In this document: positions 1-7,042 of the stretch, piece after piece | Layout: the number at the start of each line of letters is the position of its first letter | Numbering within the stretch: the stretch's first letter is position 1 | DNA from: Schlegelella_A sp038234975 | Lineage (GTDB): Bacteria; Pseudomonadota; Gammaproteobacteria; Burkholderiales; Burkholderiaceae_C | Assembly (NCBI GenBank): GCA_038234975.1 | Contig: JBBSUK010000131.1 | Coordinates: 1-9,820 of the forward strand | DNA: 9,820 nucleotides | Reading direction: 5' to 3' | Notes under the pieces: model-generated | Databases searched by the model: none | What the model was told of the DNA's origin: nothing | Seen by the model: the letters and a program-made list of their open reading frames with translations, nothing else | Position numbers and translations under genes: made by a program

Positions 1-87
1 CCGGCGCTCGGCTCGATGATGATCTACCTGGCGATGGTGGTCGTGCTGTTCTGGCGCCCGACCGGCCTGTTCCCCGCACGTGTCTGA
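1..87 (+). CDS. livH: LivH-type ABC importer permease, 3' end only
   Basis: Only the last 28 codons are present, read in frame 1 and ending in TGA at 85-87. The peptide is a hydrophobic segment (MMIYLAMVVVLFW) followed by RPTGLFPARV. A final membrane helix followed by R-P-x-G-L-F is the usual C-terminus of LivH and LivM permeases of the branched-chain amino acid-type (HAAT) importers. The following gene is a LivM permease whose GTG start lies inside this one, 8 bases before its end, so the partner order LivH-LivM-LivG-LivF fits. The substrate cannot be inferred from this fragment. The assignment rests on the short C-terminal motif and on gene order. Confidence 0.8.
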   Translation, partial: PALGSMMIYLAMVVVLFWRPTGLFPARV

Positions 88-1060
88 CGTGACCGCCACG
101 CTGCCCGCACGGCGTCGCCGCCTGCCGTGGCCGGCGATCGTTCTCGTGGCGATCGCGACGTCGCTGCCGTGGCTCACCAACGCCACGGGCATGGAGTTCT
201 ACCTCGGCGTCGCGACCCGGATCATGATCTTCGCGATCGCCGCGTCGAGCCTGAACCTGATCCTCGGCTACGGCGGCATGATCAGCTTCGGCCACGCGGC
301 GTTCCTCGGCGTCGGTGCCTACGCAGTCGGCATCGCCGCCTTCCACGGCATCGGCAGCGCCTGGTTGGCATGGCTGGTGGCCCTGGCGTGCAGCGCCGTG
401 GCCGCGCTGCTCGTCGGTCTGGTGGTGATCCGCACGCGCGGCGTCTACTTCATCATGATCACGATGGCGATGTCGCAGCTGCTGTACTTCTTCTTCGTCG
501 GCCTGCGCACCTACGGCGGCGACGACGGCCTGCGGATCGTCGCCCGGCCGACGATCGGAATGGGCATCGACGTCGCCGGCGACACGACCTTCTTCTTCGT
601 CGTGCTCGCGTGGCTGGTGCTGATGCACGTGCTGATGGCGGTGGTCGTGCGCTCGCGCTTCGGCCTGGCGCTGAGCGCCATCCGCGAGAACGAGCAGCGC
701 GCGCTGGCGGTCGGCTACAACGTGGCCCGCTACCGGCTCGGCGCGTTCGTGCTCGCGGGCACGATGGCCGGGCTGGCTGGCGCGCTGCTGGCGATGCACA
801 ACCTCTACGTGAGTCCGCAGCTGCTGCACTGGTCGCAGTCCGGCACCTTGCTGATCATGGTCGCGCTCGGCGGCGTCGGGTACTTCTACGGCGGCATCCT
901 CGGGGCCGCCGCGCTGCTGGCGCTCGAAGAGCTGCTGTCCAGCAACTTCACCTACTTTCACGTGTACACGGGGCTGATCCTGCTCGCCGTGGTGCTGCTG
1001 GTTCCGGACGGCCTGAGTTCGGTGTCGCGCTGGCGTCGCCTCTGGGCCGCAGCACGGTGA
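80..1060 (+). CDS. livM: LivM-type ABC importer permease
   Basis: This 326-residue inner-membrane permease belongs to the BPD_transp_2 family (branched-chain amino acid-type importers) and would form the translocation pore with LivH. After a basic N-terminus (RRRR at 11-14) come about eight or nine hydrophobic segments. Residues 57-81 carry the family pattern SLNLILGYGGMISFGHAAF, which continues into a Gly-rich helix. A cytoplasmic loop around 194-222 (SAIRENEQRALAVGYN) matches the ATPase-contact loop of LivM proteins. The GTG start at 80 overlaps the upstream permease by 8 bases. There is no clear Shine-Dalgarno site, so translation is probably coupled; a second in-frame GTG at 89 is possible. 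The 3' end overlaps livG by 4 bases (GTGA). The family also moves aromatic acids, urea and short amides, so the substrate may be the compound degraded by the downstream enzymes (inference). Confidence 0.93.
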   Translation: MSDVTATLPARRRRLPWPAIVLVAIATSLPWLTNATGMEFYLGVATRIMIFAIAASSLNLILGYGGMISFGHAAFLGVGAYAVGIAAFHGIGSAWLAWLVALACSAVAALLVGLVVIRTRGVYFIMITMAMSQLLYFFFVGLRTYGGDDGLRIVARPTIGMGIDVAGDTTFFFVVLAWLVLMHVLMAVVVRSRFGLALSAIRENEQRALAVGYNVARYRLGAFVLAGTMAGLAGALLAMHNLYVSPQLLHWSQSGTLLIMVALGGVGYFYGGILGAAALLALEELLSSNFTYFHVYTGLILLAVVLLVPDGLSSVSRWRRLWAAAR

Positions 1061-1811
1061 GCGCGCCCCCGGCGCTCGACATCCGCGGCCTGCGCAAGAG
1101 CTTCGGCGGGCTGGTCGCGACTCGCGACATCGACCTGGTCGTGCAGGCTGGCCACATCCACGCCGTCATCGGCCCCAACGGCGCTGGCAAGACGACCCTG
1201 ATCTCGCTGCTCGCGGGCTCGCTCGCCGCCGACGCCGGACAGATCGCGTTCTTCGGGACGCCGATCGCGATGCGGTCGCAGGAAGCGCGCGTGAGCGCCG
1301 GTCTGGTGCGTTCGTTCCAGATCACGAGCGTGTTCTCGGCGCTGACGGTGCTCGACAACCTCGTGGTCGCGGTCCAGCGCGACGCCGGCCCGTGGTGGTC
1401 GCTGTTCACGTCGACAGCGCGCGACCGCACGGTCCGCGACCGAGCCGCCGCGATCGCCGAGCGGGTCGGCCTCGGCGCTTCGCTCGACCTTCCCGCGGCG
1501 TCGCTGACACACGCTGCCCGCCGGCGCCTCGACGTCGGGCTCGCCCTCGCGACCCACCCGAGGATGATCCTGCTCGACGAGCCGATGGCCGGCATGGGCC
1601 ACGAGGAATCGGCCGACATGGTGACGCTGATCCGCTCGCTCAAGGCAGGCGCCACGGTGCTGCTCGTCGAGCACGACATGGACGCCGTCTTCTCGCTCGT
1701 CGACCGGGTGACGGTGCTGGTCGAAGGCGCGATCCTGGCGACCGACACGGTCGAGGCGATCCGCGCGAGCCCCGAGGTCCGCGAGGCCTACCTCGGCGAA
1801 GAGGAACCCGG

Positions 1812-1815
<4 letters not shown>
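1057..1815 (+). CDS. livG: LivG-type ABC importer ATPase with degenerate signature motif
   Basis: This 252-residue ATP-binding subunit would pair with LivF to drive the LivHM pore. The GTG start at 1057 overlaps the livM stop (GTGA), and the protein begins at its first beta strand as usual for LivG. Visible motifs are Walker A GPNGAGKTT (39-47), the LivG-type Q-loop segment VRSFQIT, Walker B MILLDEP (170-176) with catalytic Glu175, D-loop MAGMG (177-181) and switch His206 in VEHD. The ABC signature, normally LSHGE or LSYGQ in LivG, reads LTHAAR at 150-155, so the conserved Gly and acidic/Gln residues are both Ala. The reading frame is intact on both sides, so a frameshift does not explain it. 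The length is normal for LivG (about 250). The LivG assignment is firm; whether the altered signature is functional is unknown. Confidence 0.93.
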
Positions 1816-2522
<707 letters not shown>

Positions 2523-2524
2523 GG

Positions 2525-2545
2525 ATTATCGACAGAGGCGATAAT
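2525..2545. promoter_or_regulatory. Candidate operator: 7+7 inverted repeat before the catabolic cluster
   Basis: ATTATCG (2525-2531) and CGATAAT (2539-2545) form a perfect inverted repeat around a 7-base spacer, in the only AT-rich stretch near these genes, 40 bases before the dioxygenase start. The half-site spacing and the T-N11-A layout (T2529 to A2541) resemble boxes of LysR-type regulators. It does not resemble the usual FadR-type GntR site. GATAAT at 2540-2545 could also be a -10 element, but no convincing -35 lies 17 bases upstream. As an RNA hairpin the stem would be weak (mostly A-T) and is followed by only three more T after the stem, so a terminator for livF is less likely. The role is inferred. 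Confidence 0.4.
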
Positions 2546-2554
2546 TTTCGACAG
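2526..2554 (+). repeat. Short direct repeat TTWTCGACAG x2
   Basis: TTATCGACAG (2526-2535) and TTTTCGACAG (2545-2554) differ at one base and start 19 bases apart, close to two helical turns. They overlap the inverted repeat in the same intergenic gap, so the gap carries two overlapping symmetries. Tandem sites on one face of the helix would suit cooperative binding of a regulator; this is inference from spacing only. Confidence 0.35.
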
Positions 2555-2572
2555 GTTTCATCCCAGTCCTGC

Positions 2573-2578
2573 GAGGAA
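2573..2578 (+). promoter_or_regulatory. Ribosome binding site of the bicupin dioxygenase gene
   Basis: GAGGAA ends six bases before the ATG at 2585. It decides the start, because the open frame continues upstream through livF with other possible start codons. Confidence 0.7.
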
Positions 2579-2584
2579 CAAGCC

Positions 2585-3709
2585 ATGTCCGAAGCGACCT
2601 ACGACGCGTATCGCGAAGCGACGGCGGGACGCGCCAACGTCAGCGACACGCCCGAGCTTCGGGCCTACTACGCCGAACTCGACCGCCTCGATACCGCGGC
2701 CCTGTGGACGGTCGCGAACAAGATCGAGCCGTGGCAGCCCAAATCGGACTCGGTGCCCGTCATCTGGCGCTACCGCGAATTGCGCGAGCACGTGCTGCGC
2801 TCGGTGCACCTGGTCACGCCGGAGCAGGCGGGGCGACGCGTCATCTACCTGAACAACCCGGGCCGGCGCGACATCGCCGCGGCGGTCGGGCATCTGTACT
2901 CCGGCCTGCAGGTGATGCACCCGGGCGAGCGCGCCAGCTCGCATCGGCACTCGGCATCGGCGCTGCGCTTCATCATGGAGGGCAGCGGCGCCTACACGAT
3001 CGTCGACGGCATGAAGATGACGCTCGGCCGGAACGACTTCGTGCTCACGCCCAACGGTTCGTACCACGAGCACGGTGTCTCCGACGACGGCTCGCCCTGC
3101 ATCTGGCAGGACGGCCTCGACATTCCGTTGATGAACGCGCTCGACGCCGGCTTCTACCAGGTGCATCCCGACCTGCAGCAGTCGGTGACGCACGCGGTCG
3201 ATGCGCCGACGGCCGGCTGGGCCGCGCCGGGCCTGCTGCCCCACGGCACCGGCTGGTCGCACGACTACTCGCCGCTGCTGAAGTACGAGTGGGGCCCGAC
3301 GTACGAGGCGCTGAGCCGCTATGCCAAGGTCACCGACGGCTCGCCCCATGACGGCGTGATGATGGACTTCGTCAACCCCCGCACGGCCGGCCCCGTCATG
3401 CGAACGATCGGCGCGCGGATGCAGATGCTGCGTCCCGACGAGCGCACGAAGGCGCACCGTCACACCGGCAGCACGATCTACCAGGTGGCCAAGGGCTCGG
3501 GCCATTCGGTGATCGACGGCCAGCGCTTCGACTGGACCGAGCGCGACATCTTCTGCGTGCCGTCGTGGGCGTTCCACGAACACGCCAACGGCTCGGCGTC
3601 GGAAGACGCGTGCCTGTTCTCGTTCCACGACCTGCCCGTGATGCACGCCCTCGGCCTCTACCGCGAGGAAGCGCTCGCCGAGGGCGACGGGCATCAGGAC
3701 ATCGGCTGA
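2585..3709 (+). CDS. Bicupin ring-cleavage dioxygenase, gentisate/salicylate 1,2-dioxygenase family
   Basis: This 374-residue cytoplasmic protein has two cupin barrels, the architecture and length of gentisate 1,2-dioxygenase and relatives (1-hydroxy-2-naphthoate, salicylate and 5-substituted salicylate dioxygenases). These Fe(II) enzymes open the ring between a hydroxylated and a carboxylated carbon; gentisate gives maleylpyruvate. The N-terminal cupin shows SSHRHSASALRFIMEG, with His120 and His122, and TPNGSYHEHG with His161, the expected iron triad. The C-terminal cupin repeats the pattern with HRH (His291, His293) and PSWAFHEH (His331), so both barrels could bind metal. The ATG at 2585 has a good ribosome binding site. 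It is the first gene of the catabolic cluster; the FAH-family, nitrilase and maleate isomerase genes downstream fit a route ending in maleate and fumarate. Family membership is secure from motifs; the exact aromatic substrate is not known. Confidence 0.87.
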   Translation: MSEATYDAYREATAGRANVSDTPELRAYYAELDRLDTAALWTVANKIEPWQPKSDSVPVIWRYRELREHVLRSVHLVTPEQAGRRVIYLNNPGRRDIAAAVGHLYSGLQVMHPGERASSHRHSASALRFIMEGSGAYTIVDGMKMTLGRNDFVLTPNGSYHEHGVSDDGSPCIWQDGLDIPLMNALDAGFYQVHPDLQQSVTHAVDAPTAGWAAPGLLPHGTGWSHDYSPLLKYEWGPTYEALSRYAKVTDGSPHDGVMMDFVNPRTAGPVMRTIGARMQMLRPDERTKAHRHTGSTIYQVAKGSGHSVIDGQRFDWTERDIFCVPSWAFHEHANGSASEDACLFSFHDLPVMHALGLYREEALAEGDGHQDIG

Positions 3710-3755
3710 TCTGCCGAATTCGCGGCCGCCGCGCCGCATCAACAAGGAATCCCGA

Positions 3756-4667
3756 ATGCAACTGGTGACGTATCGATCGCACCCTTCCGCCGCGGCCCGG
3801 CTCGGCGCTCGCGTCGACGACATGGTGGTCGATGTCGAGCGGCTCGGCACCGCCTGCGACGTCTCGCTGCCCGCCGACATGCTCGACTTCATCGACCTCG
3901 GCCCTGCCGCGCTCGCCCGGCTGAAGCGGGCGATCGACGTGTCGCGCGAGGACTGGCCGGTCGACGCGGCGATCCCTGCCGGCAACGTCAAGCTGCTCGC
4001 GCCGATCCAGCGGCCGCGCAAGAACCTGTTCGGCATCGGCCTCAACTACGTCGAGCACGTCGAGGAGTCGAGCCGCTCCCTCGACACGGCGAAGGAACTA
4101 CCCAAGCAGCCCATCATCTTCTCCAAGCCGCCGACCGCCGTCGTCGGGCCCGGCGACCCGATCGAGCACGACGCCAAGCTGACCAAGCAGCTCGACTGGG
4201 AGGTCGAGCTCGCCGTGATCATCGGCCGGCGCGCCAGGCGGGTGAGCCAGGACGATGCGCTCTTGCACGTGTTCGGCTACAGCATCGCCATCGACGTCAG
4301 CGCCCGCGACTGCCGGCGTGCCGGCCAGTGGATCTACTCCAAGGGCATGGACAGCTATGCGCCGTTCGGCCCCTGCATCGTCACCACCGACGAGATGCCC
4401 GACCCGCACGTGCTCGACCTCTGGCTCACCGTCAACGGCGTGCAGAAGCAGAAGGGCAACACGCGCGACATGCTGTTCAAGGTCAAGGACCTGATCGCCG
4501 ACATCAGCGCCGGCATGACGCTCGACCCGGGCGACATCATCCTCACCGGGTCGCCTTCGGGCGTCGGCGCCGGCCGCACGCCACCCGAGTGGTTGTGGCC
4601 GGGCGACGTGGTCGAGGCGGGGATCGAGGGCATCGGCCGCATCCGACACCCGGTCGTCGCGGTCTGA
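3756..4667 (+). CDS. Fumarylacetoacetate hydrolase family protein, likely acylpyruvate (maleylpyruvate) hydrolase
   Basis: This 303-residue protein has an N-terminal lobe (1-85) and an FAH catalytic domain (about 90-300). The family cleaves C-C bonds in 3-acylpyruvates using a Mg/Ca-bound enolate. Visible motifs are FGIGLNYVEH, with the likely catalytic His101, the substrate-loop motif PIIFSKPPTAVVGPGDPI, DWEVELA with metal ligands Glu149 and Glu151, GYSIAIDVSARD with metal ligand Asp180, and the C-terminal ILTGSPSGVGAGR. The start has a good ribosome binding site, AAGGA at 3744-3748, seven bases before ATG. It lies 46 bases after the dioxygenase and 16 before the nitrilase. Fumarylpyruvate hydrolase is the classic gentisate-pathway member, but no maleylpyruvate isomerase is seen and a maleate isomerase is two genes downstream. 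Direct hydrolysis of maleylpyruvate to maleate and pyruvate is therefore the better inference. HpcE- or UGL-type activities on other substrates remain possible. Confidence 0.88.
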   Translation: MQLVTYRSHPSAAARLGARVDDMVVDVERLGTACDVSLPADMLDFIDLGPAALARLKRAIDVSREDWPVDAAIPAGNVKLLAPIQRPRKNLFGIGLNYVEHVEESSRSLDTAKELPKQPIIFSKPPTAVVGPGDPIEHDAKLTKQLDWEVELAVIIGRRARRVSQDDALLHVFGYSIAIDVSARDCRRAGQWIYSKGMDSYAPFGPCIVTTDEMPDPHVLDLWLTVNGVQKQKGNTRDMLFKVKDLIADISAGMTLDPGDIILTGSPSGVGAGRTPPEWLWPGDVVEAGIEGIGRIRHPVVAV

Positions 4668-4683
4668 CAACGGCATTCCCGAC

Positions 4684-5712
4684 ATGCTGAACCTGCCAAC
4701 CTTCAAGGCCGCCGCGGTCCAGGCGTCGCCGGTCTTTCTCGACACCGACGCCACCGTCGACAAGGTCTGCCGGTTGATCGCCGAGGCCGCGAGCCAGGGC
4801 GCGACGCTGACGGTGTTCCCGGAGGTCTTCGTCTCGGCATATCCGTACTGGAACTGGGTCATGAACCCGATCCAGGGCAGCCCGTGGTTCGACAAGCTGG
4901 TCCGCTCGGCGATCGAGATCCCGGGCCCGGAGATCGGGCGCATCGCACAGGCGGCGGCGGCGAACGCGATGCACGTCGTCGTCGGCGTCAACGAACGCAG
5001 CCCGACCGGCATCGCGACGATCTACAACACGCTCGTCATCATCGGCCCCGACGGCACCATCCTCGGCCGGCACCGCAAGCTGGTTCCCACCTGGGCGGAG
5101 AAGCTGACGTGGTCGAACGGCGACGGGGCTTCGCTGCGCGTCTACGACACCGCGGTCGGAAAGCTCGGTGCGCTGGCGTGCGGCGAGAACACCAACACGC
5201 TGGCCCGTTTCGCCCTGCTCGCGCAGGGCGAGCTGGTGCATGCGGCGAGCTACATCTCGCTGCCGGTCGCGCCGCCCGACTACGACATGGCCGAGGCGAT
5301 CAAGCTGCGGGCCATGGCGCACTCGTTCGAGGGCAAGGTCTACACCATCGTCGCCTGTTCGACGATCTCGCCGGAGATCGTCGACGCGATGAGCGCCGAG
5401 CACCCCGAGGCGCGGGCGCTGCTGGCGCGTCGCAACAGCGCGTTTTCCGGCGTCATCGGCCCCGACGGGCGCACCGTGGGCGAGCCGCTGATCGACGACG
5501 ACGGCATCGTCTACGCCGACATCGACCTCGGCCGCTGCATCCAGCCGCGGCAGATGCACGACATCACGGGACACTACAACCGCTTCGACATCTTCGACCT
5601 GCGCGTCAACCGCAGGCCGCTGCAGTCGGCCCAGTTCGATGCTGGCGGCGAGGCGTTCACCGAAGCCGCCGAGCCGACGCCGCCGCGACGCGCTGGGGAG
5701 GGTGCGGCATGA
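4684..5712 (+). CDS. Nitrilase (C-N hydrolase family)
   Basis: This 342-residue protein is the usual length for true nitrilases, which hydrolyse R-CN to R-COOH and ammonia. The catalytic residues are in place: Glu47 in FPEVFVSAYPYW, Lys132 in HRKLVPTWAEK and Cys166 in ACGENTNTLAR. The CGENTN context and the HRKL-PT motif favour the nitrilase branch over amidases or carbamoylases. The closing segment ITGHYNRFDIFDL is also nitrilase-like. The last 25 or so residues are Ala/Glu/Pro-rich and probably disordered. The ATG at 4684 has no clear Shine-Dalgarno site and sits 16 bases after the FAH-family stop; the 3' end overlaps the maleate isomerase start by 4 bases (ATGA). Its place between two ring-degradation genes suggests that the pathway substrate, or a precursor of it, carries a nitrile (inference). 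An amidase-like role cannot be excluded. Confidence 0.9.
   Translation: MLNLPTFKAAAVQASPVFLDTDATVDKVCRLIAEAASQGATLTVFPEVFVSAYPYWNWVMNPIQGSPWFDKLVRSAIEIPGPEIGRIAQAAAANAMHVVVGVNERSPTGIATIYNTLVIIGPDGTILGRHRKLVPTWAEKLTWSNGDGASLRVYDTAVGKLGALACGENTNTLARFALLAQGELVHAASYISLPVAPPDYDMAEAIKLRAMAHSFEGKVYTIVACSTISPEIVDAMSAEHPEARALLARRNSAFSGVIGPDGRTVGEPLIDDDGIVYADIDLGRCIQPRQMHDITGHYNRFDIFDLRVNRRPLQSAQFDAGGEAFTEAAEPTPPRRAGEGAA
5697..5701 (+). promoter_or_regulatory. Strong Shine-Dalgarno site of the maleate isomerase gene
   Basis: GGAGG lies inside the nitrilase 3' end, seven bases before the ATG at 5709. It supports that start and independent, strong initiation in addition to the ATGA coupling. Confidence 0.75.
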
Positions 5713-6464
5713 GCGCGCGCCGGATCCGGGTCGGCCAGATCGTGCCGTCGTCGAACACGACGATGGAGACCGAGATCCCGGCCATCCTCAACGCGCGTCA
5801 GGCCTTGCATCCGGAGCGCTTCACCTTCCACTCCAGCCGCATGCGGATGAAGAAGGTCGAGAAGGCCGAGCTCGAAGCGATGGACCGTGACAGCGACCGC
5901 TGCGCGATCGAGCTCTCCGACGCGCGGGTCGACGTGCTCGGCTACGCCTGCCTCGTCGCGATCATGAGCATGGGCTTCGGCTATCACCGGACGAGCGAGC
6001 AGAGGCTGCACGCGCAGACGGTCGCCAACGGGGCTCCGGCACCCGTGGTGACGAGCGCAGGAGCGCTGGTCGATGCATTGCACGCACTCGGCGCGAAGCG
6101 CATCTCGCTGGTGTGTCCCTACATGAAGCCGCTGACGAAGCTGGTGGTCGACTACATCGAGCACGAGGGCGTCGAGGTGCACGACCACATCGCGCTCGAG
6201 ATTCCCGACAACCTCGAGGTCGGCCGGCAGGATCCGGAGCGTCTCATCCAGATCCAGCAACGGCTCGATCGCACCGGCATCGACGCGCTCGTCCTCTCGG
6301 CCTGCGTGCAGATGCCGTCGCTCGCGGCGATCGACCGCGTCGAGCGGCAGTCGGGCGTGCCGACGCTTTCGGCCTCGATCGCGACGACGTGGCAGATGCT
6401 GAAGCGCCTCGAGCTCCCGACCGACGTGTCGGGCTTCGGGCACCTGCTGTCCGGGCGCGTGTGA
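5709..6464 (+). CDS. maiA: Maleate cis-trans isomerase (Asp/Glu racemase superfamily)
   Basis: This 251-residue cytoplasmic enzyme converts maleate to fumarate without a cofactor. The N-terminal block GQIVPSSNTTMETEIPAIL is the hallmark of maleate isomerases (MaiA, NicE). It is followed by RFTFHSSRMRM, the first catalytic Cys81 in YACLVAIMSMG, the conserved CPYMKPLTKLVVDY, and the second Cys199 in LSACVQMPSL. The 118-residue spacing of the two cysteines matches characterised maleate isomerases as I recall them, and the length matches the family. This is the most specific call in the cluster and gives the likely pathway end: fumarate to the TCA cycle. The start at 5709 has a strong GGAGG and overlaps the nitrilase stop (ATGA). 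The regulator follows with an apparent GTGA overlap. NicE of nicotinate breakdown is the same activity, but no other nicotinate-pathway gene is evident. Arylmalonate decarboxylase, a relative, is less likely because both cysteines and the N-terminal block fit maleate isomerase. Confidence 0.92.
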   Translation: MSARRIRVGQIVPSSNTTMETEIPAILNARQALHPERFTFHSSRMRMKKVEKAELEAMDRDSDRCAIELSDARVDVLGYACLVAIMSMGFGYHRTSEQRLHAQTVANGAPAPVVTSAGALVDALHALGAKRISLVCPYMKPLTKLVVDYIEHEGVEVHDHIALEIPDNLEVGRQDPERLIQIQQRLDRTGIDALVLSACVQMPSLAAIDRVERQSGVPTLSASIATTWQMLKRLELPTDVSGFGHLLSGRV

Positions 6465-7021
6465 CGCCGGCGATGGAAGTCGCGAGGGAGCCCGCACTGA
6501 CGCTGACGGAGCAGACCTATCGGTCGCTGCGCCACGACATCGTCAGCGGCGGCCTGCAGCCCGGCACGGCGCTTCGGCTCGACGCGCTGCGCAAGCGCTA
6601 CGGCTCGAGCTTCTCGCCGATCCGCGAGGCGCTGACGCGGCTGCACAGCGAGAAGCTGGTCGTCTCGCAGGCGGTGCGAGGCTTTCGCGTCGCGCCGCTG
6701 TCGACCGCCGAGCTGTGGGACGCGGTCGAGGCGCGGATCCTGATCGACGGCTGCGGCTCGCGCTGGTTGCTCGACTTCTCGCTGCAGCTCTACCTGCAGA
6801 CCGAGCGCTACCGTCGTCCGAACCTGCCGGGCATCGCCGGCTGGGGCGCGAGTCGCGACGTCGCCGGGGAACATCGCGCCATCACCGATGCAGCGATGGG
6901 CGGCGATGTGGAAGGCGCGCTGGCACGGCTCGCCTCGCACTACCGGGACACGGCTCGCTCGATCGAACAGCAGCTCGGCCGGGCCAGCGGTCCGGATGCG
7001 GCGATGCGACCTTCGACGTGA
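6461..7021 (+). CDS. GntR/FCD-family transcriptional regulator with internally deleted ligand domain
   Basis: This protein is 186 residues from GTG at 6461 (GTGA overlap with the isomerase); ATG at 6473 gives 182 and is equally plausible, and neither has a clear ribosome binding site. Residues 14-79 form a typical GntR winged helix-turn-helix (SLRHDIVSGGLQPGTALRLDAL, FSPIREALTRLHSEKLV, GFRVAPLS). The FCD ligand domain starts normally (ELWDAVEARILID, to residue 96) but jumps at 97-98 to GCGSRWLLDFSLQLY, which in full-length relatives lies well downstream, after the Asp/His (RHRAFH-type) metal motif. The later metal-site histidines, 138 (GEHRAI) and 160 (SHYRD), remain. FadR-type regulators are normally about 220-240 residues, so roughly 40-55 residues are missing with the frame kept. 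As last gene of the cluster it is the natural candidate regulator, but ligand sensing may be lost or altered; a decaying gene is possible. Confidence 0.8.
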   Translation: MTPAMEVAREPALTLTEQTYRSLRHDIVSGGLQPGTALRLDALRKRYGSSFSPIREALTRLHSEKLVVSQAVRGFRVAPLSTAELWDAVEARILIDGCGSRWLLDFSLQLYLQTERYRRPNLPGIAGWGASRDVAGEHRAITDAAMGGDVEGALARLASHYRDTARSIEQQLGRASGPDAAMRPST

Positions 7022-7042
7022 TGCCCTAGCTAGCGGACGCCG

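Noticed and set aside
2525..2548. Rho-independent terminator after livF.
   Set aside because: The possible stem is only 7 base pairs, mostly A-T, with a 7-base loop and a short T run; it is too weak compared with a regulatory dyad reading.
3716..3729. GAATTCGCGGCCGC, identical to a common EcoRI-NotI cloning adapter, in the gap after the dioxygenase gene.
   Set aside because: The sequence continues naturally on both sides, into a ribosome binding site and a native gene, with no vector sequence. GC-rich 8-mers are common here, so chance is the simpler explanation; a read check would settle it.
2558..4045. A 495-codon open frame on the minus strand across the dioxygenase and FAH-family genes.
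   Set aside because: Its product is Arg/His/Val-rich with no recognisable motif. It lies opposite two genes with complete catalytic motifs; long antisense frames are expected in DNA this GC-rich.
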